Assembly (NCBI GenBank): GCA_005502915.1
Contig: SCMT01000004.1
Location: 124,001 to 188,000, forward strand
Origin: Lysobacteraceae bacterium 2PB
GTDB taxonomy: Bacteria; Pseudomonadota; Gammaproteobacteria; Xanthomonadales; Xanthomonadaceae
Length of the DNA: 64,000 nt
Direction: 5' to 3'
Shown here: positions 43,295-54,165 of the stretch, piece by piece
Layout: each line of letters starts with the position of its first letter
How positions within the stretch are numbered: position 1 is the first letter of the stretch
Made by a program: the position numbers and the translations under genes
The notes under the pieces: generated by a model
Database searches by the model: none
Seen by the model: the letters and a program-made list of their open reading frames with translations, nothing else
What the model was told of the DNA's origin: nothing

Positions 43295-43963
43295 ATGTCG
43301 ATCGAGACTACGCAGACGGCTTGCATCAAGGATCGGGCGGCGGCAGCGACGGGCTGCCGGGTCCTCCTCGTCCACGGCATCTGGAATGCCCGGCACTGGC
43401 TGGCCCCGTTCGCCCTGCACCTGCGCCGGGAGGGCCTGGCGCCCGGGCTGTTCGGCTACGACAGCATCCTCCGCGGCGCGGAGACCGGCGCCGAGCGCCT
43501 GGTCGAGCACCTCCGGCGCAAGCCCACGGCGTGGCTGGTCGGCCACAGCCTGGGCGGGCTGGTCATCCTCGAAGCCCTGCGCCGCGCGCCCGACCTCCCG
43601 GTGGAACGGGTGGTCTGCCTGGGCTCGCCGTTGAACGGCAGCGGGGTGGCGGCCGCCCTGGGCGCGCGTCCCGGGCTCGCCTGGGCGCTGGGGCGCAGCC
43701 GCGACCTGCTGGTGCGGGGCTGCGCGCCGTGGGACGGGCGGGCCGAGGTCGGCGTGGTCGCCGGGGGGCATGCCCGGGGTGTCGGCGGACTGCTCACGCG
43801 CCTCGACGGCCCCTCGGACGGTACCGTGGCCGTGTCCGAAACCCGTCTTCCGGGCATCGCCGACCACTGCATCGTGCCCGCCAGCCACACCGGCCTGGTG
43901 CTGTCGGCCGAGGCCGCGCGCCGGGCGGCCCGGTTCCTCCGCCACGGTCGGTTCGCCGATTGA
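43295..43963 (+). CDS. Alpha/beta-hydrolase (lipase/esterase-like)
   Basis: The 222-residue protein shows an oxyanion segment VLLVHGIWNARHW, the nucleophile elbow GHSLGG, an Asp in GPSDGTVAV and a His in PASHTGLVLS, so a full Ser-Asp-His triad is present. It has no signal peptide and no lid-like insertion. It resembles small PGAP1-like or RsbQ-like alpha/beta hydrolases. Substrate unknown. Confidence 0.82.
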   Translation: MSIETTQTACIKDRAAAATGCRVLLVHGIWNARHWLAPFALHLRREGLAPGLFGYDSILRGAETGAERLVEHLRRKPTAWLVGHSLGGLVILEALRRAPDLPVERVVCLGSPLNGSGVAAALGARPGLAWALGRSRDLLVRGCAPWDGRAEVGVVAGGHARGVGGLLTRLDGPSDGTVAVSETRLPGIADHCIVPASHTGLVLSAEAARRAARFLRHGRFAD

Positions 43964-44053
43964 GCCGCCGGCCGGCTCACGGGATGGCGGGCGGCGCCGG
44001 CGCTTGGGGTAAAATGCCGGGCTTGGCATTCGCTACAGGTCCACAGGTGCGGC

Positions 44054-44785
44054 ATGGGTAGAGGTCCTTCCATCGAAGCCCGCAAGAACGCGGTCGACGC
44101 GCAGCGCGGCAAGATCTTCACCAAGATCATTCGCGAGATCGGCGTTGCCGCGCGCGCCGGCGGTGGCGATCCCGCCGGCAATCCGCGCCTGCGCACCGCC
44201 ATCGACAAGGCGCTGTCGGTCAACATGTCCAAGGACGTGATCGAGCGCGCGATCAAGAAGGCGACCGGCGAGCTGGAAGGCGTGGTCTACGAGGAAGTGC
44301 GCTACGAGGGCTACGCCCCCGGCGGCGTCGCGGTGATCGTCGACTGCCTGACCGACAACAAGGTCCGCACCGTCGCCGACGTGCGCCATGCCTTCAGCAA
44401 GTTCGGCGGCAACCTCGGCACCGAGGGCTCGGTGTCCTTCATGTTCCGCAAGCTCGGCGTGCTGTCCTTCGCCGGCGGCGCGGACGAGGAGAAGGTCACC
44501 GAAGTCGCCATCGAGGCCGGCGCCGACGACGTGGTGGTGTATCCCGAGGACGGCGCCATCGACGTGCTGACCGCGCCCGAGGCCTTCGCCGAGGTGAAGG
44601 CCGCCATGGACGCCGCCGGCCTGAAGGCCGACATCGCTGAAGTGACCTATCGCGCCGACAACGACAGCCCGGTCAGCGGGGACACCGCGCAGCAGGTGGT
44701 CAAGCTGCTCCGCTGGCTGGAGGACCTGGACGACGTGCAGAACGTGTACTCGAACGCCGAACTCGGCGCGGACGCGTATGCGTGA
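44054..44785 (+). CDS. yebC: YebC/PmpR family protein
   Basis: The 243-residue protein begins [24 protein letters not shown], a modest variant of the usual MAGHSKW start, and continues with [15 protein letters not shown] and a typical C-terminal domain. Members were described as transcriptional regulators, and more recent work shows that some act on ribosomes at difficult sequences. A taaaat -10-like box is present about 40 bp upstream. It leads the ruv genes, as in Pseudomonas. Confidence 0.93.
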   Translation: MGRGPSIEARKNAVDAQRGKIFTKIIREIGVAARAGGGDPAGNPRLRTAIDKALSVNMSKDVIERAIKKATGELEGVVYEEVRYEGYAPGGVAVIVDCLTDNKVRTVADVRHAFSKFGGNLGTEGSVSFMFRKLGVLSFAGGADEEKVTEVAIEAGADDVVVYPEDGAIDVLTAPEAFAEVKAAMDAAGLKADIAEVTYRADNDSPVSGDTAQQVVKLLRWLEDLDDVQNVYSNAELGADAYA

Positions 44786-44942
44786 GGACGGATGCGGGGG
44801 CAGGGACGCGGACGCCATGCGCCCGCCGCCTCGTCGTTCCCGGATCGCCTCCCGCCCCTGAATCGCCGAGCCCAGCCCCTTGGCCACCCTCGATGCACGA
44901 TTCGCCCCTCCCGGCGCCGGGTCCGGCACCGGCGCGGGCCGC

Positions 44943-45470
44943 GTGCGCATCCTCGGCATCGATCCGGGATCGCAGCGCACCGGCGTGGGCATCATCGATG
45001 TCGATGCCGCCGGCCGGGCCACCCACGTCTTCCACGCGCCGCTGAACCTGCTGGCCGCCGACGAGACCAAGGAACAGTTCCCGCTGCGGTTGAAGCGTTT
45101 GCTCGACGCGCTGGGGGATATCCTCGACACCCACCGCCCCGACGAAGTGGCGATCGAGAAAGTGTTCATGGCGCGCAATCCCGACTCCGCGCTGAAACTC
45201 GGCCAGGCCCGCGGCGCCGCGCTCTGCGCGGTCGTGCTGCGCGACCTGCCGGTGCACGAATACGCCGCCAAGGAAATCAAGCTGGCCGTGGTCGGCACCG
45301 GCGGCGCCGAGAAGTCCCAGATCCAGCACATGGTCGGGATGATGCTCAACCTCAAGGGCAAGCTGCAGTCCGACGCCGCCGACGCCCTCGCCGTCGCCAT
45401 CACCCATGCCCACGTCCGCGCGACAGCGCAACGCCTGGGCGTCAGCGCGCGCCAGGCGTGGAGGAAGTGA
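44943..45470 (+). CDS. ruvC: Holliday junction endonuclease RuvC
   Basis: The 175-residue resolvase has the first catalytic Asp in [18 protein letters not shown] and further acidic sites in [14 protein letters not shown] and [13 protein letters not shown]. It cleaves Holliday junctions with RuvAB. The start is uncertain: GTG 44943 gives the standard N terminus, while TTG 44880 would add 21 Gly/Ala-rich residues. Neither has a good ribosome site. It is 4 bp from ruvA. Confidence 0.93.
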   Translation: MRILGIDPGSQRTGVGIIDVDAAGRATHVFHAPLNLLAADETKEQFPLRLKRLLDALGDILDTHRPDEVAIEKVFMARNPDSALKLGQARGAALCAVVLRDLPVHEYAAKEIKLAVVGTGGAEKSQIQHMVGMMLNLKGKLQSDAADALAVAITHAHVRATAQRLGVSARQAWRK

Positions 45471-45474
45471 ACCC

Positions 45475-46062
45475 ATGATCGGTCGCCTCAAAGGCATCCT
45501 CGTCCACAAGCAGCCGCCCTGGCTGATGGTCGACGTCCACGGCGTCGGCTACGAGCTCGAAGCGCCGATGAGCACCATCTTCGACCTGCCCGAGGTCGGG
45601 CGCGAGGTCGTGCTGTTCACCCACTACGCGCAGAAGGAGGACAGCGTCTCGCTGTACGGTTTCCTGCGCGAATCCGAGCGTCGCCTCTTCCGCGAGGTGC
45701 AGAAGGTCAGCGGCATCGGCGCGAAGATCGCGCTGGCGGTGCTGTCGGGGGCCAGCGTCGACGAGTTCGCGCGCCTGGTGCAGACCGGCGACGTCGCCGC
45801 GCTCACCCGCATTCCCGGCATCGGCAAGAAGACCGCCGAGCGCATCATCGTCGAGCTGCGCGACCGCGCCACCGACTTCGCCACCGGCACCAGCTCCCCG
45901 ATGTCGGGCGTGCCGGCCGACGCGCAGTCCGAGGCCGTGATCGCCCTGCAGCAGCTGGGCTACAAGCCCGCCGAGGCCGCGCGCATGGCGCGCGACGCCA
46001 CGACCGCCGGCGACGACACCGCGACCATCATCCGCAAGGCGCTGCAGTCCGCACTGCGCTGA
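45475..46062 (+). CDS. ruvA: Holliday junction branch migration protein RuvA
   Basis: The 195-residue protein starts [16 protein letters not shown] and has the OB-fold, two helix-hairpin-helix motifs ([15 protein letters not shown] and [16 protein letters not shown]) and the C-terminal UBA-like domain that contacts RuvB. It binds Holliday junctions as tetramers. ATG 45475 has a ggagga site 9 nt before it. It is separated from ruvB by kup. Confidence 0.95.
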   Translation: MIGRLKGILVHKQPPWLMVDVHGVGYELEAPMSTIFDLPEVGREVVLFTHYAQKEDSVSLYGFLRESERRLFREVQKVSGIGAKIALAVLSGASVDEFARLVQTGDVAALTRIPGIGKKTAERIIVELRDRATDFATGTSSPMSGVPADAQSEAVIALQQLGYKPAEAARMARDATTAGDDTATIIRKALQSALR

Positions 46063-46109
46063 CGCCTCCCCGCATTCCATCCTGACCGAGGGCCTTCCGG
46101 CTTTCTCCG

Positions 46110-48038
46110 ATGAGTACTTCTTCTTCCCACGAAACCGCCAATCCGGGCCATGGTCACGGCGGTCACAGTGCGGCGGGCATGGCCGCGCTGGTCGCTGGTG
46201 CGGTCGGCGTGGTGTTCGGCGACATCGGCACCAGCCCGCTCTACACGATCAAGGAAATGTTCCACCCGCACTTCGGGCTCACGCCCGATGCCGAAACGGT
46301 GAAGGGTCTGCTGTCCCTCGGCTTCTGGTCGCTGCTGCTGGTGGTCACGCTGAAGTACGTGATCGTGATCATGCGCGCCGACAACGAAGGCGAGGGCGGC
46401 ATCATGGCGCTGACCGCGCTGGCGCAGCGCAGCCTCAAGCCCGGTTCGCGGCTGAGCTACACGGTCGGCATCCTCGGCATCTTCGGTGCGGCGCTGTTCT
46501 TCGGCGACGGCATGATCACTCCGCCGATCACCGTGCTCGGCGCGGTCGAAGGCCTGGAAGTGATCTCGCCGGTGTTCAAGGAATGGGTGCTGCCGATCAG
46601 CGTCGTCATCCTCACCGGGCTGTTCGCCTTCCAGCGCTTCGGCACGGCGAAGGTCGGCAAGGCCTTCGGGCCGATCATGATCACCTGGTTCGTGGTCATC
46701 GCCGCGTTCGGCCTGTGGAACATCGCGCAGAACCCGATCGTGCTGAAGGCGATGAATCCCTACTGGGCCTGGCACTTCTTCGCCACCCACAACTGGCATG
46801 CGGTGCTGATCCTCGGCGCGGTGGTGCTCACCGTGACCGGTGGCGAAGCGCTGTACGCCGACCTCGGCCACTTCGGCAAGGCGCCGATCCGCTGGGGCTG
46901 GTTCGGCTTCGTGCTCCCCGCGCTGACGCTGAACTACTTCGGCCAGGGCGCGGTGCTGCTGGAGAACCAGGCCGCCGTGGCCAACCCGTTCTACATGTCG
47001 ATCCCCGCCTGGGCGCAGATCCCGATGCTGGTGCTGGCCACCACGGCTGCGGCGGTGGCCTCGCAGGCGGTGATCACCGGTGCGTTCTCGGTCACCCGCC
47101 AAGCCATCCAGCTCGGCTACGTGCCGCGCCTTGCGATCAAGTACACCTCGAAGGACACCATCGGCCAGATCTACGTGCCGTCGATCAACTGGATGCTGTT
47201 CGGCGCGGTCATCCTGCTGGTCTTCAGCTTCCGCAGCTCCACCGCGCTGGCCACGGCCTACGGCCTGTCGGTCACCGGCACCATGCTGATCGACACCCTG
47301 CTGCTGGCGATCGTCGCCTACACCCGCTGGCCGGACACGCGTCGCTGGGTGCTGCCGCTGTGCGCGCTGTTCCTGTTCATCGACCTGGCCTTCCTGTTCG
47401 CCAACGGCGCCAAGCTGCTCAGCGGCATCGGCGCCTGGGTGCCGCTGTTCATCGGCATCACCGCGTTCACGATGATGCGCACCTGGCGTCGCGGCCGGGA
47501 ACTGCTGCACGCGGAGATCCGCAAGGAAGGCATCCAGCTCGACAGCTTCCTGCCCGGCCTGATGCTGGCGCCGCCGGTGCGCGTGCCCGGCACCGCGGTG
47601 TTCATGACCGCCGACAAGACCGTCGTGCCGCATGCGCTGATGCACAACCTCAAGCACAACAAGGTGCTGCACGAGCGCAACGTGTTCCTGACCGTGGACA
47701 CGCTCAACGTGCCCTATGCGCCGAAGGACAAGCGCCTGAAGATCGAATCGATCGGCAACGACTTCTATCGCGTCATCATCCGCTTCGGCTTCATGGAGAC
47801 GCCCGACGTGCCGCTGGCGCTGATGCGCAGCTGCGACAAGGGCGGCATCCATTTCGACCCGATGGACACGACCTATTTCGCCAGCCGCGAGACCATCGTC
47901 GCCAGCGCCCATCGCGGCATGCCGATCTGGCGCGACAAGCTGTTCGCGCTGATGCATCGCAACGCCGCCCCGGCGACCGGGTTCTTCCGCATCCCGGGCA
48001 ACCGCCTGGTCGAACTGGGCGCGCAGGTGCAGATCTGA
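46110..48038 (+). CDS. kup: Potassium uptake transporter Kup
   Basis: The 642-residue inner-membrane protein has about 12 hydrophobic helices and the KUP signatures [28 protein letters not shown] and [21 protein letters not shown] cytoplasmic C-terminal domain of about 180 residues follows. It takes up K+ with protons. It is inserted between ruvA and ruvB, 47 bp after ruvA; I recall the same arrangement in Xanthomonas. Confidence 0.95.
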   Translation: MSTSSSHETANPGHGHGGHSAAGMAALVAGAVGVVFGDIGTSPLYTIKEMFHPHFGLTPDAETVKGLLSLGFWSLLLVVTLKYVIVIMRADNEGEGGIMALTALAQRSLKPGSRLSYTVGILGIFGAALFFGDGMITPPITVLGAVEGLEVISPVFKEWVLPISVVILTGLFAFQRFGTAKVGKAFGPIMITWFVVIAAFGLWNIAQNPIVLKAMNPYWAWHFFATHNWHAVLILGAVVLTVTGGEALYADLGHFGKAPIRWGWFGFVLPALTLNYFGQGAVLLENQAAVANPFYMSIPAWAQIPMLVLATTAAAVASQAVITGAFSVTRQAIQLGYVPRLAIKYTSKDTIGQIYVPSINWMLFGAVILLVFSFRSSTALATAYGLSVTGTMLIDTLLLAIVAYTRWPDTRRWVLPLCALFLFIDLAFLFANGAKLLSGIGAWVPLFIGITAFTMMRTWRRGRELLHAEIRKEGIQLDSFLPGLMLAPPVRVPGTAVFMTADKTVVPHALMHNLKHNKVLHERNVFLTVDTLNVPYAPKDKRLKIESIGNDFYRVIIRFGFMETPDVPLALMRSCDKGGIHFDPMDTTYFASRETIVASAHRGMPIWRDKLFALMHRNAAPATGFFRIPGNRLVELGAQVQI

Positions 48039-48102
48039 TGTCGGTCCGGGCAGGAGGACCGGCCTTGGGCCGCTCCTCCGCCGGGCCATGCATAATGCGC
48101 GG

Positions 48103-49158
48103 ATGAGTACAGACCGCATCATCGCCGCCGGCGCCACCCGCGAAGACGACGTCGTCGACGCCAGCATCCGCCCGAAGCGGCTCGACGAATACCTCGGCCA
48201 GGTGCCGGTCCGCGAGCAGATGTCGATCTACATCGAGGCCGCCAAGCGTCGCGGCGAAGCCCTCGACCACGTGCTGATCTTCGGCCCGCCGGGCCTGGGC
48301 AAGACCACGCTCAGCCACGTCATCGCCAACGAGCTGGGCGTGAACCTGCGGGTCACCTCCGGTCCGGTGATCGAGAAGGCCGGCGACCTGGCCGCGCTGC
48401 TGACCAACCTGCAGCCGCACGACGTGCTCTTCGTCGACGAGATCCACCGTCTTTCGCCGATGGTCGAGGAAGTGCTGTACCCGGCGATGGAGGATTTCCA
48501 GATCGACATCATGATCGGCGAGGGCCCGGCCGCACGCTCGATCAAGCTCGACCTGCCGCCGTTCACCCTGATCGGCGCGACCACCCGCGCCGGCCTGCTC
48601 ACCGCGCCGCTGCGCGACCGCTTCGGCATCGTCCAGCGCCTGGAGTTCTACAGCGCCGAGGAGCTGACCCGCATCGTGCGCCGCTCCGCGCAGATCCTCG
48701 GCATCGCCTGCGAGCCCGAGGGCGCCGGCGAGATCGCCCGCCGCGCGCGCGGCACCCCGCGCATCGCCAACCGCCTGCTGCGCCGCGTGCGCGATTTCGC
48801 CCAGGTCAAGGCCGACGGCCGCATCGACCGCGACGTCGCCGCCGCGTCGATGAAGATGCTCAAGGTCGATCCGGAAGGTTTCGACGACCTCGATCGCCGC
48901 CTGCTGCACCAGATCATCGACAACTTCGACGGCGGCCCGGTCGGCGTGGAATCGCTGGCGGCGGCGCTGAGCGAGGAGCGCGGCACGCTGGAGGACGTGA
49001 TCGAGCCCTACCTGATCCAGCAGGGCTACCTCGTGCGCACCGCGCGCGGACGCATGGCCACGCGCAAGGCCTACCTGCACCTGGGCCTGAAGCCGAAACC
49101 CGGCACAAGCGGCCCGGCCGACCTGTTCGCGGATGCAGCGGATACGCCGGATGCGTGA
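48103..49158 (+). CDS. ruvB: Holliday junction helicase RuvB
   Basis: The 351-residue AAA+ motor has Walker [12 protein letters not shown], Walker [12 protein letters not shown] and the sensor segment [13 protein letters not shown]. It drives branch migration with RuvA. ATG 48103 has no Shine-Dalgarno but lies 6 nt after CATAAT (48091-48096), so the mRNA may be leaderless from a private promoter that restores transcription after kup. Confidence 0.95.
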   Translation: MSTDRIIAAGATREDDVVDASIRPKRLDEYLGQVPVREQMSIYIEAAKRRGEALDHVLIFGPPGLGKTTLSHVIANELGVNLRVTSGPVIEKAGDLAALLTNLQPHDVLFVDEIHRLSPMVEEVLYPAMEDFQIDIMIGEGPAARSIKLDLPPFTLIGATTRAGLLTAPLRDRFGIVQRLEFYSAEELTRIVRRSAQILGIACEPEGAGEIARRARGTPRIANRLLRRVRDFAQVKADGRIDRDVAAASMKMLKVDPEGFDDLDRRLLHQIIDNFDGGPVGVESLAAALSEERGTLEDVIEPYLIQQGYLVRTARGRMATRKAYLHLGLKPKPGTSGPADLFADAADTPDA

Positions 49159-49243
49159 CCGCGCGTAGCGCCTGGACCCGACGAGCCTGGGCCGGCACGC
49201 AGAATGGACCCCGCGTCACCGACCACGGACCTCCACCCACAAG

Positions 49244-49678
49244 ATGAATGCCATGTTCACCCATCCCGTCCGGGTTTACTGGGAAGATACCGACGCCGGC
49301 GGCGTGGTCTACCACGCGCAGTACCTGGCGTTCCTCGAACGCGCGCGCACCGAATGGCTGCGCGATCTCGGCTACGACCAGGAACTGCTGCGCCGCGAGC
49401 ACGATCTCGTGTTCGCGGTGCGCGCGATGTCGATCGACTTCCGCCGGCCTGCGCGACTGGACGACGCGCTGCGCGTCTCCGTCGCCCTGACCGCATGCCG
49501 CGGCGCCAGCCTGGTGCTCGTGCAGTCGATCGAACGCGACGGCGAGCGTCTGCTGGATGCGGAAGTCCGTTGCGCATCGCTGCGCGCCAGCGACTTCCGA
49601 CCCCGGCCGATGCCTGACGCGATGCATGCGCGGCTGAAGGCGCTCGAAACCCGCGCGCCTGCATCCCCCACCGAATAG
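49244..49678 (+). CDS. ybgC: Acyl-CoA thioesterase YbgC (tol-pal associated)
   Basis: The 144-residue hotdog protein has the active-site signature VYWEDTDAGGVVYHAQYLAF with catalytic Asp. YbgC is a conserved first gene of tol-pal clusters and hydrolyses acyl-CoA/ACP thioesters, linked to phospholipid metabolism. ATG 49244 or 49253 could start it. TolQ follows after 31 bp. Confidence 0.92.
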   Translation: MNAMFTHPVRVYWEDTDAGGVVYHAQYLAFLERARTEWLRDLGYDQELLRREHDLVFAVRAMSIDFRRPARLDDALRVSVALTACRGASLVLVQSIERDGERLLDAEVRCASLRASDFRPRPMPDAMHARLKALETRAPASPTE

Positions 49679-49709
49679 TCCCACCTCGAATCGAACGCGG
49701 AGTCACCGG

Positions 49710-50540
49710 ATGTCCCTTCTGCCCACGCTCTTGCCGAGCCTGACGCTCCTGCCGAGCATGTCCCTGCAGGCCACCGCCATCGAACCGCTGCCCGAAGCGG
49801 CGGATGCGGCTTCGGCGGCTGCACCGGTCGCCGCGCAGGCCGCCGAGTCGACCCTCCACGGCGGCGGTCTGAACTACCTGGAACTCATCGCTGCGGCCAG
49901 CCTGCCGGTGCAGGTGGTCATGGCGCTGCTGCTGCTGGCCTCGTTCGTCTCCTGGGTCATCATCTATCGCAAGAAGCGCGTGCTCGACCGCGCCCAGAAG
50001 GAAGCCGACCTGTTCGAGGAACGCTTTTGGTCCGGCGGCGACCTCGGCCGCCTCTACGAAGCCGCGACCCAGCGCAAGCAGGAGATCAGCGGCCTGGAGG
50101 CGATCTTCGAAGGCGGCCTGCGCGAGTTCAACCGCGTCCGCCAGCGTCGCGGCATCGACGCCCGCTCGCAGCTCGAAGGCGCCCAGCGCGCGATGCGTGC
50201 CGCGTCCTCGCGCGAGCTTGATGCGCTCGAGCACAACCTCGAATTCCTCGCCAACGTCGGTTCGATCAGCCCCTATGTCGGCCTGTTCGGCACCGTGCTC
50301 GGCATCCTGATGTCGTTCCACGGCCTGGCCACCATGAAGGAAGCGACCATCGCCACCGTCGCGCCCGGCATCTCCGAAGCCCTGCTGGCCACCGCGATGG
50401 GCCTGTTCGCCGCGATCCCGGCGGTGTGGGCCTACAACCGCTTCGCCACCCGCGTCGAACGCATCGCCTCGCGCTACGACACCTTCGCCGAGGAGTTCTC
50501 CTCGATCCTGCAGCGCCAGGCGCACATCGAGGACGCGTGA
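49710..50540 (+). CDS. tolQ: Tol-Pal system proton channel subunit TolQ
   Basis: The 276-residue membrane protein has three transmembrane helices (LPVQVVMALLLLASFVSWVII; SISPYVGLFGTVLGILMSF; TVAPGISEALLATAMGLFAA). With TolR it uses the proton motive force to energise TolA. The N-terminal ~55 residues are longer than in E. coli TolQ and Ala/Pro-rich. Confidence 0.94.
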   Translation: MSLLPTLLPSLTLLPSMSLQATAIEPLPEAADAASAAAPVAAQAAESTLHGGGLNYLELIAAASLPVQVVMALLLLASFVSWVIIYRKKRVLDRAQKEADLFEERFWSGGDLGRLYEAATQRKQEISGLEAIFEGGLREFNRVRQRRGIDARSQLEGAQRAMRAASSRELDALEHNLEFLANVGSISPYVGLFGTVLGILMSFHGLATMKEATIATVAPGISEALLATAMGLFAAIPAVWAYNRFATRVERIASRYDTFAEEFSSILQRQAHIEDA

Positions 50541-50600
50541 TCGCCGCGACCCCGTCGTCGCCATCGAACCGTTGACGCCCGCAACTCCCGAGACCTGCCC

Positions 50601-51038
<438 letters not shown>

Positions 51039-51971
51039 ATGCGGGAGACCCGCGCCGACACCGTCCTCGCCGTCGTCGTCGCCCTGCTGCTGCATGGCGT
51101 GCTGCTGTTGCTGTTGATCGTGGGGTCCTGGTTCCGCCCGCCGTCGTCGATGGCCGGCGGCGAGCCGGTCAGCGCCGATGTCATCGATCCCAATGCGCTT
51201 CCGGCCAGCATGCGTGCCGCGCTGCGCGCCGATCCCGTGCCGCTGCCCGAGCCGGCCGAGCCGGAATCCGTCGAGGAGCCTCTGCCGGAAGAGCCCCTGC
51301 CGGATGCGCTGCCGGAAGAAGTCGTCGAAGAGCAGCCCAGGCCGCAGGAGCAACTGGTCGATCCGGACACCGTCGACCAGCAGGAAGTGAAGCCCGACGC
51401 GACCTCCGCCGAGACCGCGCAGCGCGAGCAGGAGGCGAAACGGCGCCAGGGCCAGGTCGACCTGACCGAGCGCGACCGCCAGCAGCAGGCCGAGCAGCGC
51501 GCGAAGAACGAGATGCAGCGCCAGCGCGAGCAGCAGCTGGAGGACATCCGCCGCCAGCGCGCGCAGGCGCAGCGCGAGGCCGAACTCGCCCAGGCCAAGC
51601 TGCAGCAACTCGCCGATGCGCGCGCGCGGCAGGCCTCGACCGCCGCCAGCAGCGCCAGCCCGCCGCCCGGGCAGGGCGGTGAGGGGCCGAACCTCCTCGC
51701 GGCCTACCAGCAGGCGCTGCAGCAGGCGATCCTCAGCAACTGGACCCGTCCCGAGAGCGTCCCGCTCGGGCAGCGCTGCAAGATCGTGATCCGGCAGATC
51801 CCGGGCGGGCAGGTGATCGAGGCCCAGGTCGACCCGAGCTGCCCCTTCGACGAACCCGGCCGGCGCTCGGTCGAGCGCGCGGTGCTGCTGGCCCAGCCCC
51901 TGCCGTACAAGGGGTTCGAGAGCGTGTTCAGCCGCACGATCACCCTGAATTTCCGCGCCGAAGACCCGTGA
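51039..51971 (+). CDS. tolA: Cell envelope integrity protein TolA
   Basis: The 310-residue protein has one N-terminal membrane helix (LAVVVALLLHGVLLLLLIV), a Pro/Glu-rich segment (residues ~65-115), a Gln/Arg/Glu/Ala-rich helical rod (~125-205) and a C-terminal globular domain (CKIVIRQIPGGQVIEAQV...). It bridges TolQR and the outer-membrane Pal during constriction. Immediate adjacency to tolR implies coupling. Confidence 0.92.
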   Translation: MRETRADTVLAVVVALLLHGVLLLLLIVGSWFRPPSSMAGGEPVSADVIDPNALPASMRAALRADPVPLPEPAEPESVEEPLPEEPLPDALPEEVVEEQPRPQEQLVDPDTVDQQEVKPDATSAETAQREQEAKRRQGQVDLTERDRQQQAEQRAKNEMQRQREQQLEDIRRQRAQAQREAELAQAKLQQLADARARQASTAASSASPPPGQGGEGPNLLAAYQQALQQAILSNWTRPESVPLGQRCKIVIRQIPGGQVIEAQVDPSCPFDEPGRRSVERAVLLAQPLPYKGFESVFSRTITLNFRAEDP

Positions 51972-52121
51972 TGTGCCTCAACGGTTCATACAAGTCCGTT
52001 TTCGTTCATCTTTCTGACCGCGTTCGCGGCCAAGCTGTCCCCTCGCCAATGGGTCCGATGCACGACCCGGGCGAGTCCTCCGAATGACCGTTCCCACGAC
52101 TGCGCCGTTTCGCCTGGACCC

Positions 52122-53468
52122 ATGATGACCCGATCCCCCGCTGCGACCCGTCCCGCCTTTCCGGCCGCCCTGCTGGCGCTGCTGTGCCTGCTGGTGCCGC
52201 TGTTCGCCTTCGCCCAGAACAGGGGACTGGAGATCGACATCGTCGGCGGCAATGCCGCGGCCCTGCCGATCGCCGTGGTGCCGATGCCCTACCAGGGCGC
52301 CGCTGCGGCCCCGCAGACCGACATCGCCGAAGTCGTCGCGGCCGACCTGGCGCGTTCCGGCCAGTTCCGCACGCTGACCGGCAGCGGCCTGGGCACGCAG
52401 CGCCCGACCCGGGGCAGCGAGATCGATTTCGGCTTCTTCCAGCAGGCCAAGCAGAGCTACATCGTCGTCGGTCGCGTCCTCGATGCCGCCGACGGCAGCT
52501 ACCGCGTCGAATACGAGCTGTACGACATCGCGAAGAACCGCATGCTCGCCTTCGCGCTCACCGCGCGCGCCAACGCCATGCGCGATGTCGCCCACCAGAT
52601 CGCCGACGCGATCTACGAGAAGATCACCGGCGTGCGCGGCGCGTTCTGGACGCGCATCGCCTACGTCGTGCAGACCGGCGTCGGCAAGGGCGCGCAATAC
52701 GCGCTTTATGTCGCCGACGCCGACGGCTACAACCCGCAGACCGTGGTGCGTTCCGACAAGCCGCTGATGTCGCCGGCGTGGAGCCCCGACGGTCGCAAGC
52801 TCGCCTACGTCAGCTTCGAGCGCGGCAATTCCTCGATCGTGGTGCAGGACATCGCTACCGGCGCGCGCGAGACCGTGGCCAGCTTCAAGGGCATCAACGG
52901 TGCGCCGAGCTTCTCGCCGGATGGCCGCAAGCTGGCGATGGCGCTGTCGCGCAGCGGCAATCCCGAGATCTACGTGATGGACCTCGGCAGTCGCGCGCTC
53001 ACCCAGCTGACCAACCAGTTCGGCATCGACACCGAGCCGACCTGGAGCGCCGACGGCAGCCGCATCTATTTCACCTCGGACCGTGGCGGTCGCCCGCAGA
53101 TCTACCAGGTCGCATCCACCGGCGGCTCTGCGACGCGCGTGAGTTTCCAGGGCAGCTACAACGCACGCCCGACGGTGTCTTCCGACGGCAAGAAGATCGC
53201 GATGGCGCAGGGCAGCGGCAACACCTACCGCATCGCACTGATGGACAGCACCCTCGGTACGGCGCGCTGGTCGATGCTCTCGCCGGGCAGCCAGGACGAG
53301 TCGCCGAGTTTCGCGCCGAACGCCGCGATGGTCCTGTACGCTGCCAGCGAAGGCGGGCGCGGGGTCCTGTACGCGGTCTCCGCCGATGCGCGCGTGCGCC
53401 AGCGCCTGGTGGTGTCCGGCGGCGACGTGCGCGAACCGGCCTGGGGGCCGTATCGCCTGCCGCGCTGA
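52122..53468 (+). CDS. tolB: Tol-Pal periplasmic beta-propeller protein TolB
   Basis: The 448-residue protein has a signal peptide ([19 protein letters not shown]), an N-terminal mixed domain and a six-bladed propeller whose WD40-like repeats are visible ([48 protein letters not shown]). TolB binds Pal at the outer membrane. ATG 52122 or the next ATG (52125) may be used. A 150-bp gap after tolA allows an extra promoter. Confidence 0.95.
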   Translation: MMTRSPAATRPAFPAALLALLCLLVPLFAFAQNRGLEIDIVGGNAAALPIAVVPMPYQGAAAAPQTDIAEVVAADLARSGQFRTLTGSGLGTQRPTRGSEIDFGFFQQAKQSYIVVGRVLDAADGSYRVEYELYDIAKNRMLAFALTARANAMRDVAHQIADAIYEKITGVRGAFWTRIAYVVQTGVGKGAQYALYVADADGYNPQTVVRSDKPLMSPAWSPDGRKLAYVSFERGNSSIVVQDIATGARETVASFKGINGAPSFSPDGRKLAMALSRSGNPEIYVMDLGSRALTQLTNQFGIDTEPTWSADGSRIYFTSDRGGRPQIYQVASTGGSATRVSFQGSYNARPTVSSDGKKIAMAQGSGNTYRIALMDSTLGTARWSMLSPGSQDESPSFAPNAAMVLYAASEGGRGVLYAVSADARVRQRLVVSGGDVREPAWGPYRLPR

Positions 53469-53551
53469 TCCGAATCCATGATCCGAATGCATTCCCATCG
53501 CCCATCGGGCATTCACTTCCCGCGACACCCGACAGACCTGACGAGGACACC

Positions 53552-54082
53552 ATGAACACGACGACCAAACTCCTGCTGACCGCGATCCTGTGCGTGACGG
53601 CCGCCGCCTGTTCCAAGAAGGTGAAGGAAGAAGTCAATAACGGCACGCCGAGCAGCGGCCCGTCGACCTCCGCCGGCACCGTGCGCGACACCGGCCCGAC
53701 CGCCAGCGGCGCGTATGGTCCGGGCGATCTCGACACCGACGCCTGCCTGCGCCAGCGCGTGGTCTACTTCGACCTCGACCAGGATGCGCTGAAGCCGGAA
53801 TTCCAGAACATCGTCGCCTGCCACGCCAAGTACCTGCGCGACCGTCCGAGCGCGCGCATGACGCTCGAAGGCAATGCCGACGAACGCGGCAGCCGCGAGT
53901 ACAACCTCGGCCTGGGCGAGCGCCGCGGCAATGCCGTCTCCTCGGCCGTGCAGGCCAACGGTGGTTCGGGCAGCCAGATGACCGTCGTCAGCTACGGCGA
54001 AGAGCGCCCGACCTGCACCGACTCGAACGAAGACTGCTGGGGCCGCAACCGTCGCGTCGAGATCGTCTACACCGCGAAGTGA
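53552..54082 (+). CDS. pal: Peptidoglycan-associated lipoprotein Pal
   Basis: The 176-residue lipoprotein has lipobox TAAAC (Cys 20) and an OmpA-like peptidoglycan-binding domain (VYFDLDQDALKPEF, LEGNADERGSREYNLGLGER). Several extra Cys (DACLR, VACHAK, PTCTDSNEDC) may form disulfides. It anchors the outer membrane to peptidoglycan. A gaggaca site precedes the ATG. Confidence 0.95.
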   Translation: MNTTTKLLLTAILCVTAAACSKKVKEEVNNGTPSSGPSTSAGTVRDTGPTASGAYGPGDLDTDACLRQRVVYFDLDQDALKPEFQNIVACHAKYLRDRPSARMTLEGNADERGSREYNLGLGERRGNAVSSAVQANGGSGSQMTVVSYGEERPTCTDSNEDCWGRNRRVEIVYTAK

Positions 54083-54165
54083 CGCGCACCGCGCGGGGGC
54101 ATCGGCGACGATGCCCCCGTGATGCTCACCGCCGAGCTTCCCCACTGCAACGAGCCGTGCCCGAC

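Noticed and set aside
44880-44942. Longer ruvC N terminus from TTG 44880
   Set aside because: It adds 21 Gly/Ala-rich residues absent from the family, while GTG 44943 gives the standard RuvC start. The choice is not certain.
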